Source: Hetaerina americana (taxonomy: Eukaryota > Arthropoda > Insecta > Odonata > Calopterygidae). From it: a stretch of DNA of 64,000 nucleotides. The DNA lies in NCBI GenBank assembly GCA_022747635.1, contig JAKTNV010000024.1:6791803-6855802 (forward strand). Reading direction: 5' to 3'. Position 1 is the first letter of the stretch. Each line of letters opens with the position of its first letter. The notes beneath the pieces were generated by a model, which searched no databases, was not told where the DNA came from, and saw only the letters and a list, made by a program, of their open reading frames with translations. This document shows, piece after piece, positions 11,511 through 24,683 of the stretch. A program made the translations under genes and the position numbers.

Positions 11511-11670
11511 TATACGTGTATATGTATATATATATTTCTATATACATATATGTATATTTCCTTCCTTCTCCTCCTTGAGAAAGGTTGCTTCGACCATCAA
11601 ACATTCGACAACTAGCGAGTTTCTTTTTTGTGTGTTTCTGTGTTTGTCCACTAGTGCTAACTTCAGATAG

Positions 11671-11728
<58 letters not shown>
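11511..11728. repeat. TA-rich microsatellite, (TA)28 at 11673-11728
   Basis: A degenerate TATA/TGTATA tract at 11511-11560 is followed, after about 110 bp of unique sequence, by an uninterrupted run of 28 TA units at 11673-11728. The 64-codon frame through it is an artefact of the repeat. Confidence 0.95.
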
Positions 11729-11732
<4 letters not shown>

Positions 11733-13000
11733 TTTCTATAAAAGGTAATCTTTTTATAGATAATCTACGGTTAAGGTAAGTTTTGGATGAACATAATTAC
11801 CAAATAAATAGCTTGCCTCTCCTATTCCCAAATTATAAAAATTATAACCCAACATCATACTGTACAGCAAACCCTCATATACATTATTTAGATGCCATTT
11901 TCACACGCTTTTATTTAGGTTTATTTCACATTGATATCATGTGATCGATGATTAACTTAAGCCCGAGTTTTTAAATGAACTTAAAATTTCATAAACGTAC
12001 CTCTGACGGCAGTAGAATATTGAATCAAATAAGTTCACTACGACTCCATTGGCACCCTTTCCTTCCAATATCCATACGGTGTTGTGACCCCAGCAATATG
12101 CATACAGTATATAGAGAGATCTTAGTGAGTGGGGGTCAGAATTGAGTTAACTCCCCAAACATCCTTGCTCCACCTTCTCTCGAATATTGAAATGCGAGAA
12201 AGCCTCAGCTATATTTGTGTCTATTCCTTGGATGAGTAATGACGAAAGTTCGAATTTCACGAAGGAAAGACATTCTAGCGGGGGTTGAGCGTTGAAGATA
12301 GTATGACCTACGGTGACATGCTTGCTTTAACGAAGATCAAGGAGCAATAACAAAAGTCATAAAACAAAATTATATTTAAAAAAATATTTTACTTTAATAT
12401 AAATTAAAAAGAAGAAAATAAATTTTTCTTCGGTGGACTAAAAGGTTTCACATAATCATGACTGAAAATAAAAGTGTTGGTACTTTTCAATTGTTCCTTC
12501 AGTCAATAATATAGATATCACCATTGGATCATGATAATATGAGAAGTTCTGGAATTCACTATGAACAATTTTTTATACTAAACTCCCATCGCTTTTATTT
12601 TTAGTTGTGTGAATGAAAATATTTTGGTTACTGAAGAACAATTTGCGCGCAACTTTTTAAAATAATTTGAAATGAAAGCGTCTTTAAAAAAAAGCTTTTC
12701 GAAATATATTTTTCTCAACAAAAAAAGTAGATTGAGAAGTGCCGCATTTTATTTTGTCCTTTTCTGTATTTCAAGCCAACTGTTTATACATGAACGATAT
12801 TCACGACAAAAACAGTAGTCTAATATCGACAAACGCACAGAAATTCACGACGGATAATGACACTTCAACTTTCTCCTGCAAACAGGAATGAAAATGGGTC
12901 AATAAATGAAAGAAAAACACGCAATCTATTATACATGCACTTGTACATCTATTATACATGCATCCAAGGAATCTACATATTCCCCTAATGCATCAATAAA
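11729..13000. other. AT-rich non-coding interval
   Basis: AT-rich DNA without a frame above 60 codons and without a recognised RNA gene. The only structure noted is a 23-bp-period tandem duplication at 12924-12962, in which ATCTATTATACATGCA occurs twice. Confidence 0.6.
12924..12962. repeat. Two-copy tandem duplication (23-bp period)
   Basis: ATCTATTATACATGCA is found at 12924-12939 and again at 12947-12962. It is short and local with no visible function. Confidence 0.85.
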
Positions 13001-13480
13001 GACATATAAACCAGGCGAATCATCAATGCGAAAGCAAATGTGCAAGATTATAATGTTAATGTTATTGGACCTATACATGGGGACCTATCAATTCCATGCG
13101 GGAATTACACTGACCTCTCAGCTCCGCCGTTGTTGGCTGTCGGAGTCATTATTGTTGTTGAATCTATGCTTAGAGAGCATCGCCTGCCGGCGGGGGCCGC
13201 AGGCATTATCGAATTTGATGTGGCCGTTGCGGAGAGCGGCGTTGGTGGGGGAAAGGGGAGGGGGGGAGAGAGAGGTTTTCGAGCGAAGGAGGCTTCAGAG
13301 CGAGGGGTGAATCACCCCCCGCCCATCATCCATCGCCGACTCACCTTTACTCTTTCTTTTTCTTGCGTCGTATCCGCAGGAGTGACAGACCTGATCCAAG
13401 GTCGCATCCACGTTAAGTGGATGCTCGCTTGCCTATCAGTCGCCGAGCTGAGATGCGGTAATAAAAATTAATCTCGTCGC
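13001..13480. other. CpG-rich island with G-quadruplex-capable run
   Basis: About 13120-13470 is GC- and CpG-rich. 13243-13267 carries closely spaced G runs (GGTGGGGG AAA GGGG A GGGGGGG), which fit a potential quadruplex on the plus strand. The overlapping frames 12906-13310 (134 codons) and 13040-13471 (143 codons) show no family resemblance. A polypyrimidine stretch ending in CCGCAG near 13370-13380 looks like a splice acceptor, but no recognisable exon follows. Confidence 0.4.
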
Positions 13481-15540
13481 AATTTAAGGTAACCGCGAGA
13501 TGAACTTGACGGAATAATTAATGGAATGAGTTAAGCCATTTCATAAATTTAATAATTTTTATGAAGAAAGCCCAACTCGTTTGGTTGTACCTGGCGTATG
13601 TATTCGTATTAAAAAAATGAAGTCACAAGACCTTGAAATGATTTGACAGTTTTGTTAATTAGAAAGGGCATTAGATATATCTTCAAAGTTTACCATTCAA
13701 TTTCTGCACGAATGAGAAATTACTTTTTGATGATGAAGCGCAAGTTATTTCGTCGTGGTTTTTCAGTAAACGGAATCGCTACTTTATCCCAATGAAAGTT
13801 ACATTTGTTCTTTTTTTCCAGATCTATTTAGGCTTTTGAATGCTATGCAAACAGCTAAAATTCACTAAAAAATTTTCATGAGAATGACAGTGTTTGATGT
13901 TTGGGGAGGAGGAGGAACTGATTGATAAACATGAATAATAGATACCGTGGGTAAAACAAAATTTTGGGGACGATGACATTCAGAAGAGGTCACTGTCGAA
14001 TAGCATGAATGAAAAGATTTTAATGCGAAACGATGGCCCATCTATGATGTCATCAACGTAAATTTGTAATCATTCTCAACAGACACCAAAGTTTATACGC
14101 TAGTAAAATGAAGTCATTGGACTGAATTGATCAGTCTTACAAGTGGTAAGAGAGAAACACGAGAATTCAAACTCGTGCACTCAAGACCGTTGTTACCCTG
14201 GGGCCGCGGCGGCAGGAAACAATCATTCACGGTGAATCTCTCATTCCACCTGAACGTTTGTTGCGGCTGGAATTACAAATATTAGCCGGCAGTAGGTGAG
14301 TGAACTATCGATATAGTCATCGAGAGTCATGCTCCTGTCCGGCAAGTAAATTGCCGGGGGCGAGGGGGGCGTGGGGTAAATAATCGGTCCGCGGTAGTCT
14401 GAATAGTGGATGAAACTACAGCTCATTCAAAATTATCTTCGCGATCAAGGGTTGCCATTGCTACAATTCTTTGTTCGTGCGATTCATCCCAGCTCTGCAT
14501 CTATCGTCAATACTGAAAATATTCACACACTTGATCTATCTTGACGAATACTAAGCTTAGGAAAGGTAAAAAAGACTAATGATCTAATTCGTGAAATGGA
14601 AGGACATGAGGAAAAAATTGAGGCCTTGCAGATTTTCTGACCAATTTTCTCCCAAAGAGACAATGCGTCATGTGATCCTATGCAGCAGTGGGGTACTTGC
14701 AATTTCCAAGTTACGACAGAAGTACGTAGAAGGGGGAGTGCCCTATAAGATGATCATCAGGACATGAGATCAAAAGAGAAAGTTAATAAGCAAAAATTAC
14801 GAAATGAAAATGTGTGAATCGAGAAATATGGTATCAACGCTAATAAATCCTCTCCACCTCTGAGATTTGTAAGTTTTTGAAAATCAGTACAGAGGTTCGG
14901 AGATCCATAAAATATTCTTGGAAGTATAACTAAAAAAATACATTTTGTATATGTCACACGCCATGTGGCCAGTTTTCATCGGTTAGCATACATACTCCCA
15001 CGTAAACAAATATTTGTTAAATGAATGTGGGTAGGTAGTGTTACATCAATTGTTTTCATGGGGTTGACATTGTAAAGATAAAGTTCAGATAATGCATGAG
15101 AAGTACGCCTGCACATATGCACCCGTGAACAGAGAAAACACTCCAAACACGTGCGGTACTATACTCGCATTAATGATAATTGATGAGATAAATTAACTGT
15201 TTAGGCAGCAGGAAAGTACGTATGCATTATATTTTCTGTATATAGGGTCACAAGTTTTAACATATATACATATTCGTTACATGGAAAAAATAGTCACATT
15301 TCATTCATTTGCCACGTAACTATCAAAAAATAAATTTTTCATTGAAATTAAAATATTCTAAGACACTACTCTGCGGTTAGCAAATGGAGTATATTTTACA
15401 AATTAAATCGACGGGAAAGTAGAGCTAAAAGTTATTTTTTATATAGAAAATGTATTAGCAGCAGTCGACCGAAACGAATTTTTGCAATCTTCGGAACTTT
15501 ATCATAAGAGCATTCGTCAGAGACAATAATACGTGCCCAT
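13481..15540. other. AT-rich non-coding interval
   Basis: No frame longer than 66 codons and no recognised repeat or RNA gene. TTCATAAA and TTTATGAA around 13541-13566 form a weak AT-rich hairpin. Confidence 0.6.
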
Positions 15541-16070
15541 CATCTCGAAAATATCCCAAGCAACCCTCATCCATTTGCGCTCAGATATCCAAGGTCGTTG
15601 CTCCGCCAAAATGTGGTCATCCGATGATGGGCCGGGGGTGGGGGGGGAGGTATCCATGCGTGGGGGGACGCGGACCCCTTCCGCGGGAGGGAAGCGCACG
15701 AAACGTAAACAAGACAACTCCAGCGGCCGCCGACATCCCCCGTCGCTCCCTTCACCCCACCCTCCCACCCATGCGGGACACACCCACCCGAGGCCAACCA
15801 CCGCCCGTGCATGCCCATCCCCCTCTCCTGGGGCGAAAGAAGGGGAGAGAGAGTAGGTAAGGAGAGAGTGTGTGAAGGAGGTAGCGGAGGGATGGCGGGA
15901 AACAGTGGGTAGGGGGATTTAAAGCAGACCAGAGGAGACGCAAACTTCTTCTTCCTCGACTGTTTACCCTGTGTGCCGCCATGCAGAGAGGAATTGAACT
16001 CACGTCTCCCTAAACAGGATTCTCTAGACGAGAGACAGGAGGCGGGATCCCTCTCTAAAGTTGAGGAAAG
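15541..16070. other. GC-rich island with G-quadruplex-capable run
   Basis: G-rich runs at 15629-15650 (GGG CC GGGGG T GGGGGGGG) and 15660-15667 could form a quadruplex. Purine-rich tracts follow at 15840-15910. Frames of 78-107 codons on both strands are compositional. An isolated B-box-like word lies on the minus strand at 15990-16000, but no tRNA fold surrounds it. Confidence 0.45.
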
Positions 16071-18990
16071 GGGAGACGAGGGATTCGTAAAAGTTGCGGT
16101 GGAATAATAAATTTTACGTATATACTACACTCTAGAGCTTTCCAGAGTGAGTTTTCGCCGACGAGGGTGCTTTCTTCAATGGTTAGTCATTGCAAAATAG
16201 AACCTCTTTTAAAAATAGAGGACACATAAAATGGGACACTTCCATAAATTCAATAGGAACTGCATCGCCTATCCCTCTTCCACTCTTCCTGCCTCTTTGC
16301 CCACCCTCTTCCTTTTCCGTCTCTAACAGTGCGGCGACTCCTGCCTAGTCTTGAACTTATCCCGTCTCGATGCAGATGAATATATTTTTACATACACGAT
16401 GCGACGACATTTTTATCGAAAAATTACGTTCGCCATTTGGTACATTCGGCAGTTACAGCCAGGTCTCCGAGGAGAAGAGAGAACATGAAAGGAACATCAT
16501 CCAATTACTTTCCCTAATCGTGTTTTTTCTTTCGTATTCTAGTTTTGTCCCGATCGGCAAGATAAATATTTCACGAGCGGCGACGTGGTTTCCCCATCAG
16601 GCCAATTTCCTCCGTGATGGGATTAAAGACTTGGCCTCTCTCTCTTTCACTCTCTCTCTCTCTCCCTCGCTTGGCCATTCATTTAGTGTGTTTTGGATTC
16701 GAGTATTATTTTTTCCTCGTGTCTCATTCTTTTTTGATCAACCGGAAATGGTCGTACCAACTTCATGGAGTGCGGTTGAGTGGTGGTATTAAATCAATCA
16801 TGCCTTTAGGATTGGCGAACGCGAAAGAAAAGGAACACTAATGGGAATCTAGAGAAAGTCAGCTCTGGTCAAGTATTGCAATTAATGTTCGGCGTTCTTC
16901 TGGTGGCGACAGGAACAAACGGAGTAATGAACTTCTTTTTTTAATATTTGGACCATAGGGTTAGGTCATTAATAGTTCGCGCGGTTGGATTATTAGTATT
17001 TCTAACCAATGAGAATAGATGGATGATACTTTGAATGCTCACACTGGATCCCTTTAGTTCGAAAGAAGATATAAAATTGTGGCATACCCGCGAAAAAGTT
17101 AGCATGAATTTCAGGCAAACTGGCCAAAACCAAAGCGGCACCCTAACATTTCGCCCCGTAGTCTGATTGGCGAACGTGTTATGATCATGACTTTATGGAT
17201 TTTGCTCGCAATGAGGAGTGAAGAGATATTGTTTCATAACACTATTCTCTCATTTATCTTCATAAATATTCCAGATTATACATATACACGCACACATATT
17301 ATAGGATGCGATATTGTGTCATTAATTTAAATTGTTACTCATGGATCATAAGTAACAATTTAAAACGAGATTTTTTCATTTTCAAAATAATTGAAGCTGG
17401 TAAGATTGAAAAGGAAATGCAAACCATTCACTAGTTATTAAACAGGATTTAACTTCCCCCATTTCCGTTCTAATGAGGTTTCCTAGTCTCTGACAGAGAT
17501 TCCAGCAGCACAATCTCTCTGATATAGTCACTGAGATTAAATAGTCGAGTTGATATTTTGTAGCAATAAGGAGTAAAAGATTCGACGTTCAGGTATGCGG
17601 TAATTCACCTTTGTTGGATATCTCCCGGAATTCTTCAACTCCTACTCCTGGCTGGGATGTCTTCCGGAATGAAATATCCAGATGTCTGGCAACCTACGGT
17701 AGATATACCGCGAATTCACAAATTCCTGTTCGTCCTCATCCTCAAGTCATGAAGCACGAATCCTAGATCTTACGCGTGAATGAAGAATTAAAACCCTCTA
17801 AGTCCTCATAGTACTGAATTTATGAGCATTCATTTAAATATAGGTTCAAGTATTACGTCTGACTGTGACTAAAATATTACATTACAGATAGAAAATACTA
17901 CCGAAAAGTAGCTCTATGTCTTCCACATTCAAAATCAATTTATTTTGAAATTCACCATTATCACCTTTTTTTGGTATAATATTATTAAATTATCCTACGT
18001 GATGTCCGTCCTCAAGGTCTTACCAAACTCATCACGAACTCCCTCGTAACTAGTTTTTTATCAAGTGAAATACACACCAGTATGTCCACCGATGTCATTC
18101 TGTCATCATTCTCCAATATAGGTATCTCAAATCTGATGCCTAAATACTGGTTTAAATTCAGTCATCCACACTCTTAACTAGCACATCAACGAGTGTCCTG
18201 AACTGCTTTCTTTTATCTCTTTCCGAGTACCTATGTCCACGACCTACCCTACGCACTCATTACTCCACATACCTCTTCCCAGATTTTCGCAGATCAAACG
18301 TTCACCACTCCCTTCCACTAAACTCACCACCTCCTAACAACGTCGACCTGTTTTCGCTCCCCTATTTTTCTCTTACCTCCGTCTCACATGTCTAAAAATA
18401 ATCAGTCCCTTCATCCTTGTCCTGTTGCCGATATTTTTCTAACCCTGAATTTTCGTTGATTTTTTCACACACGCATAATGATGTTTGTGAGAGCGTCTCT
18501 CATTTTATGCTCTCGTACTCATGCCAATAAAAATGTCGAATTGCATACAGTTTTTAAAATAAACAAAATTTCATCCTCTACGATCGTCTCCTGAATCCAG
18601 CAAAAAAAAAACTATTTTTCACCCACCTCATATAAGTTTCAGTTGAACTAACTCATCCAATGGAAGCACATAACGAGTCCTACTTGCAAATCGCGTCATG
18701 ATGCTCGGGTTCGAGTTAGGAGCTGAGTTCGCTAAGTGTTGCTAAAAGTCTAGACAGTGAAAAATCGCACGAATAGCTTCCTTGGGAATCGGTCGCGCAC
18801 GTAGCTGGCCACTCCATCCCTCTTATCCCCAGAAATATGTACTGAAAGATAATGGGGTGGTAGGGACATTTAAGTCAATGCGATAGTGTTAGTTTTGCCT
18901 TCGATCGCAACTTGGCGAGCAGAGGAGGGGGCAATAAGGACGAATCAACAATTACCCTCCCACCCGCATCTTCCTTATGAAGTGACTCGG
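16071..18990. other. Non-coding interval with a (TC)n microsatellite
   Basis: Mostly AT-rich. A TC-rich run occupies about 16635-16668. The 140-codon plus frame 16370-16792 runs through this tract and has no recognised domain. 18000-18440 is C/T/A-rich with no structure I can name. Confidence 0.5.
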
Positions 18991-19520
18991 AACCACGAGC
19001 CACGTGCCGTCAGCGGTTTTGACCCTTTTTTCCTCGAGACGAGATAGCGAATTCGACGACGCCATCGTGGGGCACAGTTTAACGCTGAAGAAGGGGGACG
19101 TAACTTGAAGCACCACAGCTCCCAGCAACATATTTATGGCTCACTTTAGTTGAGCGTAAGCAGTTTGAGGCGGTGATAGGAGAGATAGTGGCTCTCGGTC
19201 GCGCGGTAGATGAGAGGAGAGGAGGGAGGGTGGGTGGTGGTACCGTTTCTCCGTGTTGTGACCGCATACCACGGAAGGAGTCGACATTCACACGACCTCT
19301 TCCGATCTTAGGCCGTTGGAATTCGCGGAGTTGAAGAAAAAAAAGAACACAGATAAACGAATAGCGGACGCGTTTCGTACTTGTTTTGAGCCAATTCTCC
19401 GGGTGGGAGCGCTGGGTATCGTTGTCCTCCTCGATGCAACTTATTGTGGCCACTCCCACCAGTGTATTATGGACCGTGGTTATACACGCATCATGAGTCA
19501 GGTGGTGTAATTGGACCGAT
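18991..19520. other. GC-moderate patch, no recognised gene
   Basis: The minus frame 19079-19459 (126 codons) and plus frame 19316-19510 overlap, and neither resembles a known family. It could be a regulatory island, but the evidence is composition only. Confidence 0.35.
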
Positions 19521-20192
19521 TGGAGTTCAATTCCCTTGGTACATGTATGATTTTTTTAAATTTACTGAGATCATTTCAATGGTTTGACGGGAATCAGAAT
19601 GGAAGCGATAGTTTCACGAAAGATTTGCGCGGGAGACAAATATTTAACAGGTCAAGGGTAACTAATTGGCACTTCTTTTTGTGAACTAAATTGTGGATGG
19701 AATGAGAAATTGCGTAAAAAGGGTGAGTCCTTAGAGATGTATATCGTAACAAATCGAATCAATCACAGTGAAATAGATTTATAGAATTCAGAACAAATAC
19801 TGATTGCTTAGTTTTGAATAAGGAAAGTTAGGCAATTACTTCTTTATTAAATTATCCTGTTAATTTGAAAAAATCGGGATTTTACAGCAAAGAATGATAT
19901 ATTGCAATGCATAGCAAACGAAAACAATTATTGGATTTAAGGTGGACACATATCACAACTACACACTAATTCTCTTCAGTTTCACGAAATAAATCAACGA
20001 AAGAGAACGTATCTAAAAATATAATTTATTACAACGTTAGAAATACGTTTATTGTATTTTACTTCTGTGAGTATGGAAGCAACTTGATAGAATAAATTGC
20101 AATTGAATTTTGCATTGAAATTTACAGTTTGATGGTCATTGCGGCTGTTTATATTGTGCTTAAGTATTTAAATAAGCTTAATATGGCGCCAG

Positions 20193-20227
20193 GTTCTGCT
20201 GTGCAGAACTCTTTAAGTACACTTAAA
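20193..20227. other. Two adjacent short palindromes
   Basis: GTTCTGC (20193-20199) and GCAGAAC (20203-20209) form a 7-bp hairpin. Directly next, TTTAAGT AC ACTTAAA (20212-20227) is a perfect 16-bp palindrome with a 2-base centre. They could be binding sites for dimeric factors; function unknown. Confidence 0.6.
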
Positions 20228-21794
20228 AATGTATGTAGATATCTAATAGCACAATGCACTTTTCGCACCAGATGTTAAGGTTCCGCCAAATTTTCATTTT
20301 CTATCTGCTTCTCAAGTAGTTTCTCATATTATTCTACATACATTTTGAGAGATATATTTTGCACCATAATTGTATCGCTATCTCCCGTACTTTTAGAAAA
20401 TTGCGCAGCATGTTATACAGTTGGGGAAGATAAGCCATTCTTGGCCTAAAGAACATAAAAGCGTAGTATTTAATGCCCCGAGATACAAACGGTATTACAG
20501 GAAGTAAATTTACCAAGGGGTCACAATTAACATAAAATGCTCCTCATTTTTAGTCTCTAATATTCGTATTTTTTTAACATTAATGTCCTCAGTACTTTTT
20601 CAGATTTCCAAATTGATGACTTTGCTGAAAATTTCATCTGTTAGCGTGGGTCCCGATAGTCACTCTTAAAAGCAATGGTATTGTGGACTTTCTTGTATTT
20701 AAAAAGAATATTATTTAAATTCAAGTGAGATCGATCAATGAATATTTTGTGAAATCAAATGGCGCTGGACTCTACGACGACGAATCTCGAAGGTTTGGCA
20801 TTATTCAAGAAATCACTGCGAAGTAACTTGTGCGAATTCGATACGAAGGAGCGACCTGATGGCTATTCGGCGACGAGTTTCCCCTTGAAGCAACCGGGCC
20901 GACCAAGAGAAAATAAAGCATGTTTTAAGCATGAACGACGCTTGGCCGTCTGGTAACAGCCCTACTGAGAATTGATCACAATATAAACAGGAATATCAAG
21001 CAGATAAAAGACACTGCGAGCAATGCAGAATAGCGGTATGAGACTGCCAATAAATAATTAGTTCACTCGTATGCATAGTGGCGATGGACTGTTGAAGAAT
21101 ATGGCAGTAGGGAGAACGTTGGTCAAAACAGATGTAGAGACAGGAAAAAGTTTAGGTATAATGGACGGAATGAAGGGAGGTAAGACGTATTTAGAGTTTT
21201 AGAATGATTTATAGTAGTTCAAGTTTTGGAATTTGTTTAGTCTAGTGTTTGATGGGACTTGGAAATGTTATAGTGCAGTAGTGGGCACATAAAAAAAACC
21301 CCTTCGACCGGTGGAATACAAAAATTTAAAATGCCCAAGAAAATGTAATACCTGTTCGAAAGAGTGTCAAGTGACAACTAAATCATGAGTGACATTAACG
21401 ATCGAGGCCCGGTTCGGTTTCTGGAGCCTATTTTTCAGAGGTGCAAGTTGATTTTTACAATGCGGTAAATGAAATATTCCAAATCGTATCCGGTGAAAAT
21501 AAAACGCGGGGCAAGTCACGGAATAGCTTTATCTTCATCAACATCATCGTCGGGCAAGGGAAGGCAGTAAGAACTCGAGGATTAAGTTGTAGCTTTGAGA
21601 AACGGTACCCTGGTGGCCTCACTCGCATGGGCGAGAAGGAATCTGAGTGAGCATTCTCAGACGAAATTTTCTGCCCGCGGCGACTCCTCGGCCGAATGCC
21701 GGTTCCGCCGGTTGACAACGTCGGGACGAGTGTGGTTTTCAGAAACTTGATTTTTAATCAAACTGCTTTCCTCCATTACATCCAGACCGATTCC

Positions 21795-21824
21795 TACCGA
21801 TAAGGGGTAGCAACCTTATCGGTA
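21795..21824. other. Perfect 11-bp hairpin with GATAAGG in both arms
   Basis: TACCGATAAGG at 21795-21805 is the exact reverse complement of 21814-21824, with an 8-base spacer. Each arm carries GATAAGG, a good GATA-factor site, so the structure can be read either as an RNA/DNA hairpin or as paired inverted GATA sites. Confidence 0.65.
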
Positions 21825-24495
21825 CCATAACCAAGCTTACTTCGCATGCAGGTCGTGTAAATTCTCTCATCGTGCCAACGGTAAGTATTAAAAACGGTAT
21901 CGGAGAGCTGGGAGTGCGAGCAGAAATAGAAATCTGAGGTAAGTATTGTTTGATTTATAAAATGTTTAAAACAACAACACGAACGCAGGTCGTGGCTCAG
22001 CACTAATTGAACCGAATCAATCTCATCATTCAACTTATCAAAGCATTCTATCTCTAATATCTCTATACCTCACCGTGATGAACACGGAGATAAGAGTCGG
22101 GACATATTCAATTTGAAGCTTGCACACCTGGCACGAAGTAGTAGGTGGCCAAGCAACATAGATTCGGCGGGGGAATTTTCTTAGGCGCCTACGGACTCTT
22201 TGGCAGGCCCCATACGCCGAAGTGGCACGACCATTTGCTCCGATAAACATTTGGGATTGGTGAATCTTGCGTCACCGGACCGGAGGACTTGGGCGCATTC
22301 TACACGTGTCTCTGGCCTAGAAAAAATGCGCGGATGGGTTGTGGCTGTCGGAATTTTTACCAGCTGACGGGCTGGCGTGGTTTCTGATGCTTATTGTGAA
22401 CAAGACGACAAAAACACGTGAGGAATTCCCGTGGTAGATGAATGAGGGACGCTAAGGGATGACAACAAAGGAAATTCTCGCTTGAGTTGGGAGAGGTAGA
22501 CTTATACACTGAACGATATTTATCGAATTGAATACCCGTTCGGCTCAACTTAGAAATCGAATCGTGTTTACAAGTTCATAAATATTATCAATACGGAGTA
22601 GTTTTTGTCATGGCAACGCTGAAAATCTGAAACAATCGTTGAGAACTAAATGAACTTTTAGCGATTAAATAAATTAATGATTAATGCTCGAAGAAAATAA
22701 CTAAATGTGCGTTGTTTGCGGAGTCCGATAATAACGATTCAGCCGAAACAGTCAACTCACTCACCATGAAGACTTTGAAGGCAGCTTCTCTATCCAGGTG
22801 TTGAACCCGGCAGTGATAATTAGTGAACTCATATAAAGTGGATTATGTTACGCGTCGAAAACTTGACCTTCCAAGTCGACCTTCCTACTGCTCAATTGTG
22901 GGTGCAATATCCACTTAAGCAGACTATTCTCTAAACGGTTTGTCATTTCGCGGACACATGGTCGAATAAACGCACAATAATTAGGCATTCAATGGGTCAG
23001 CCAATGTACAGGTTAGTGAGGAGTGTTATATTCACTTGGATGCATTTTACGTTGAAATGAAATGGAAAAATCGTGGCATACCTCCAAAATTCTGCTTACC
23101 TGCTCTGTAAACAAAATATTTTACAAAGGAACATCGGGTCAAATCTTGTCTGTAAATTTTAAACCACAATGGAATGCACCAGATCAACAGTAAAAATGTT
23201 GGTTTTCTTTTATTTCGCTGCGATCAGAATGAAATGCACTTCGTAATCACAACGTATTAGCGCGTGAAAAAGATCATGTTAATGATGACGACGTTTTAAT
23301 ATTGCGGCGACGAGATTCTCCCACTCTTGAAGAACTTAGGCGTACAGATGGAGGGAATTCTGTTCACAGCCCCCAGAAATAACAAGTTTCGCCATTGTGA
23401 CGTATTTTGAAAAGAGTGAGACCTATTGTCATGGCACATATTTGCCCGCCAAGAAGACCACACCAGGTGCCATTAAATTTAACCGTCGTCTCACGCTGAA
23501 GAAAAAAGCTTACAAAATGCCGCCTTCCATTTCGTCATCGCCTTTGCGGGCGCGAACCTGAGGGTTGACTGTTTGCCTCGCAGTAGGAAATGGAAAATTT
23601 CGGCTGGAAATAAAAAGTTTGTCTGAGAGTATCATTGATTTCCATTTGTTGTCCGATAGACATTCATCTTTCTGCTGTAGGAATACTTTTGGACTAAAAT
23701 AATGCAATACAAATTATTCTGAAATTACGTAATATTAATCGAAACTACAGCGAAAACATCTGCTAATAATCCAATTTAACTAATACTAATGCAAAAACTT
23801 TGAATTTAAAATCTTCATCTGCAATATTTTAGTCAAAACGAGCCATTTTTCAAATTCATCTAATAATTTATGAGCAATATGCCAAAATTTCCCTTGAATT
23901 ATCCCTCAATTCGGGTGAGATTCAGATTTCTGTGTACTCTTTCCCTCTCTTATGTTGTATGCACATGCATAGACGTACATACGCACACAATAAGATACGG
24001 GGGAGATCGAGTGTACAGAAACATGCATTAGCGACTACGACGACGATTTTAACTACGAAAATTCTATGCATAAAGAATAGTTAAGAGAATAAAATAATCA
24101 ATCAGGTAGTCTTTCATCTATTTTTACAATAATCAAACCTCGTATCAACTTTATCGTAATACTCAAGAGAAGGGTTGGTATGAAGCTCTATTAATTCAGC
24201 ACGATACTCTCATTTTTTTAAAAGAAAGGTCGTCAGCATGGCAGTCAGGTTCCTGCAACAAATGTGATCGTCTTTCATTGTTTTAATCTGCGTAATCGTT
24301 TACGAGGTATAGTAGTATAGGATATTATTAGTATTATCATATTATCAGATACGATAATAGGGTTTACAGATGACTTCACTGTCATTGGGTCTGATTATTG
24401 TTAACTCTGTGGAATTAATACACGCTGATTGAAAATCTGAGTGCAGGGATTATTACAAATTCTTTTATATTTCCATTTCACTCCATTTTCTACAC

Positions 24496-24523
24496 CTGAC
24501 GAAGGTGGAATGTCCACCCAAAC
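24496..24523 (+). ncRNA. Hammerhead-ribozyme-like core, probably a decayed copy
   Basis: CTGACGA at 24496-24502 is followed by a 6-bp stem with a 3-base loop (GGTGGA 24504-24509, TCCACC 24513-24518) and then CAAAC at 24519-24523. This is the order of a hammerhead core: CUGANGA, stem II, GAAAC. Two deviations argue against activity: an extra A between CTGACGA and stem II, and C instead of the conserved G at the start of GAAAC. Hammerheads of this kind are known in Penelope-like elements and retrozymes. No reverse transcriptase or GIY-YIG frame is visible nearby. A chance match is possible. Confidence 0.3.
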
Positions 24524-24683
24524 GCTTGTATGTAGGATATTTAAACTGATTATATCTCGTGAAAAAGGATTTGATTATAGGCTGTTGTAAGCAATTTAAT
24601 TATAGGCCTGATTCTAATTCCATATCTTGATCCACGCAAGAAGTCCTAAAAAACGGGATCATACTGATCTACCAGCAGTTCTC

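Larger units (their letters stand above)
19521..24495. other. Long AT-rich non-coding interval
   Basis: Five kilobases with no frame above 90 codons. Structures noted are two small adjacent palindromes at 20193-20227 and an 11-bp perfect hairpin at 21795-21824. No gene, tRNA or transposon terminus was recognised. Confidence 0.6.

Noticed and set aside
15990..16000. B-box-like AGTTCAATTCC on the minus strand, considered as a tRNA gene
   Set aside because: Flanking bases do not form a T stem, and no A box or acceptor pairing is present.
18706..18717. GGTTCGAGTTA, a B-box-like word
   Set aside because: Two mismatches to the consensus and no tRNA structure around it.
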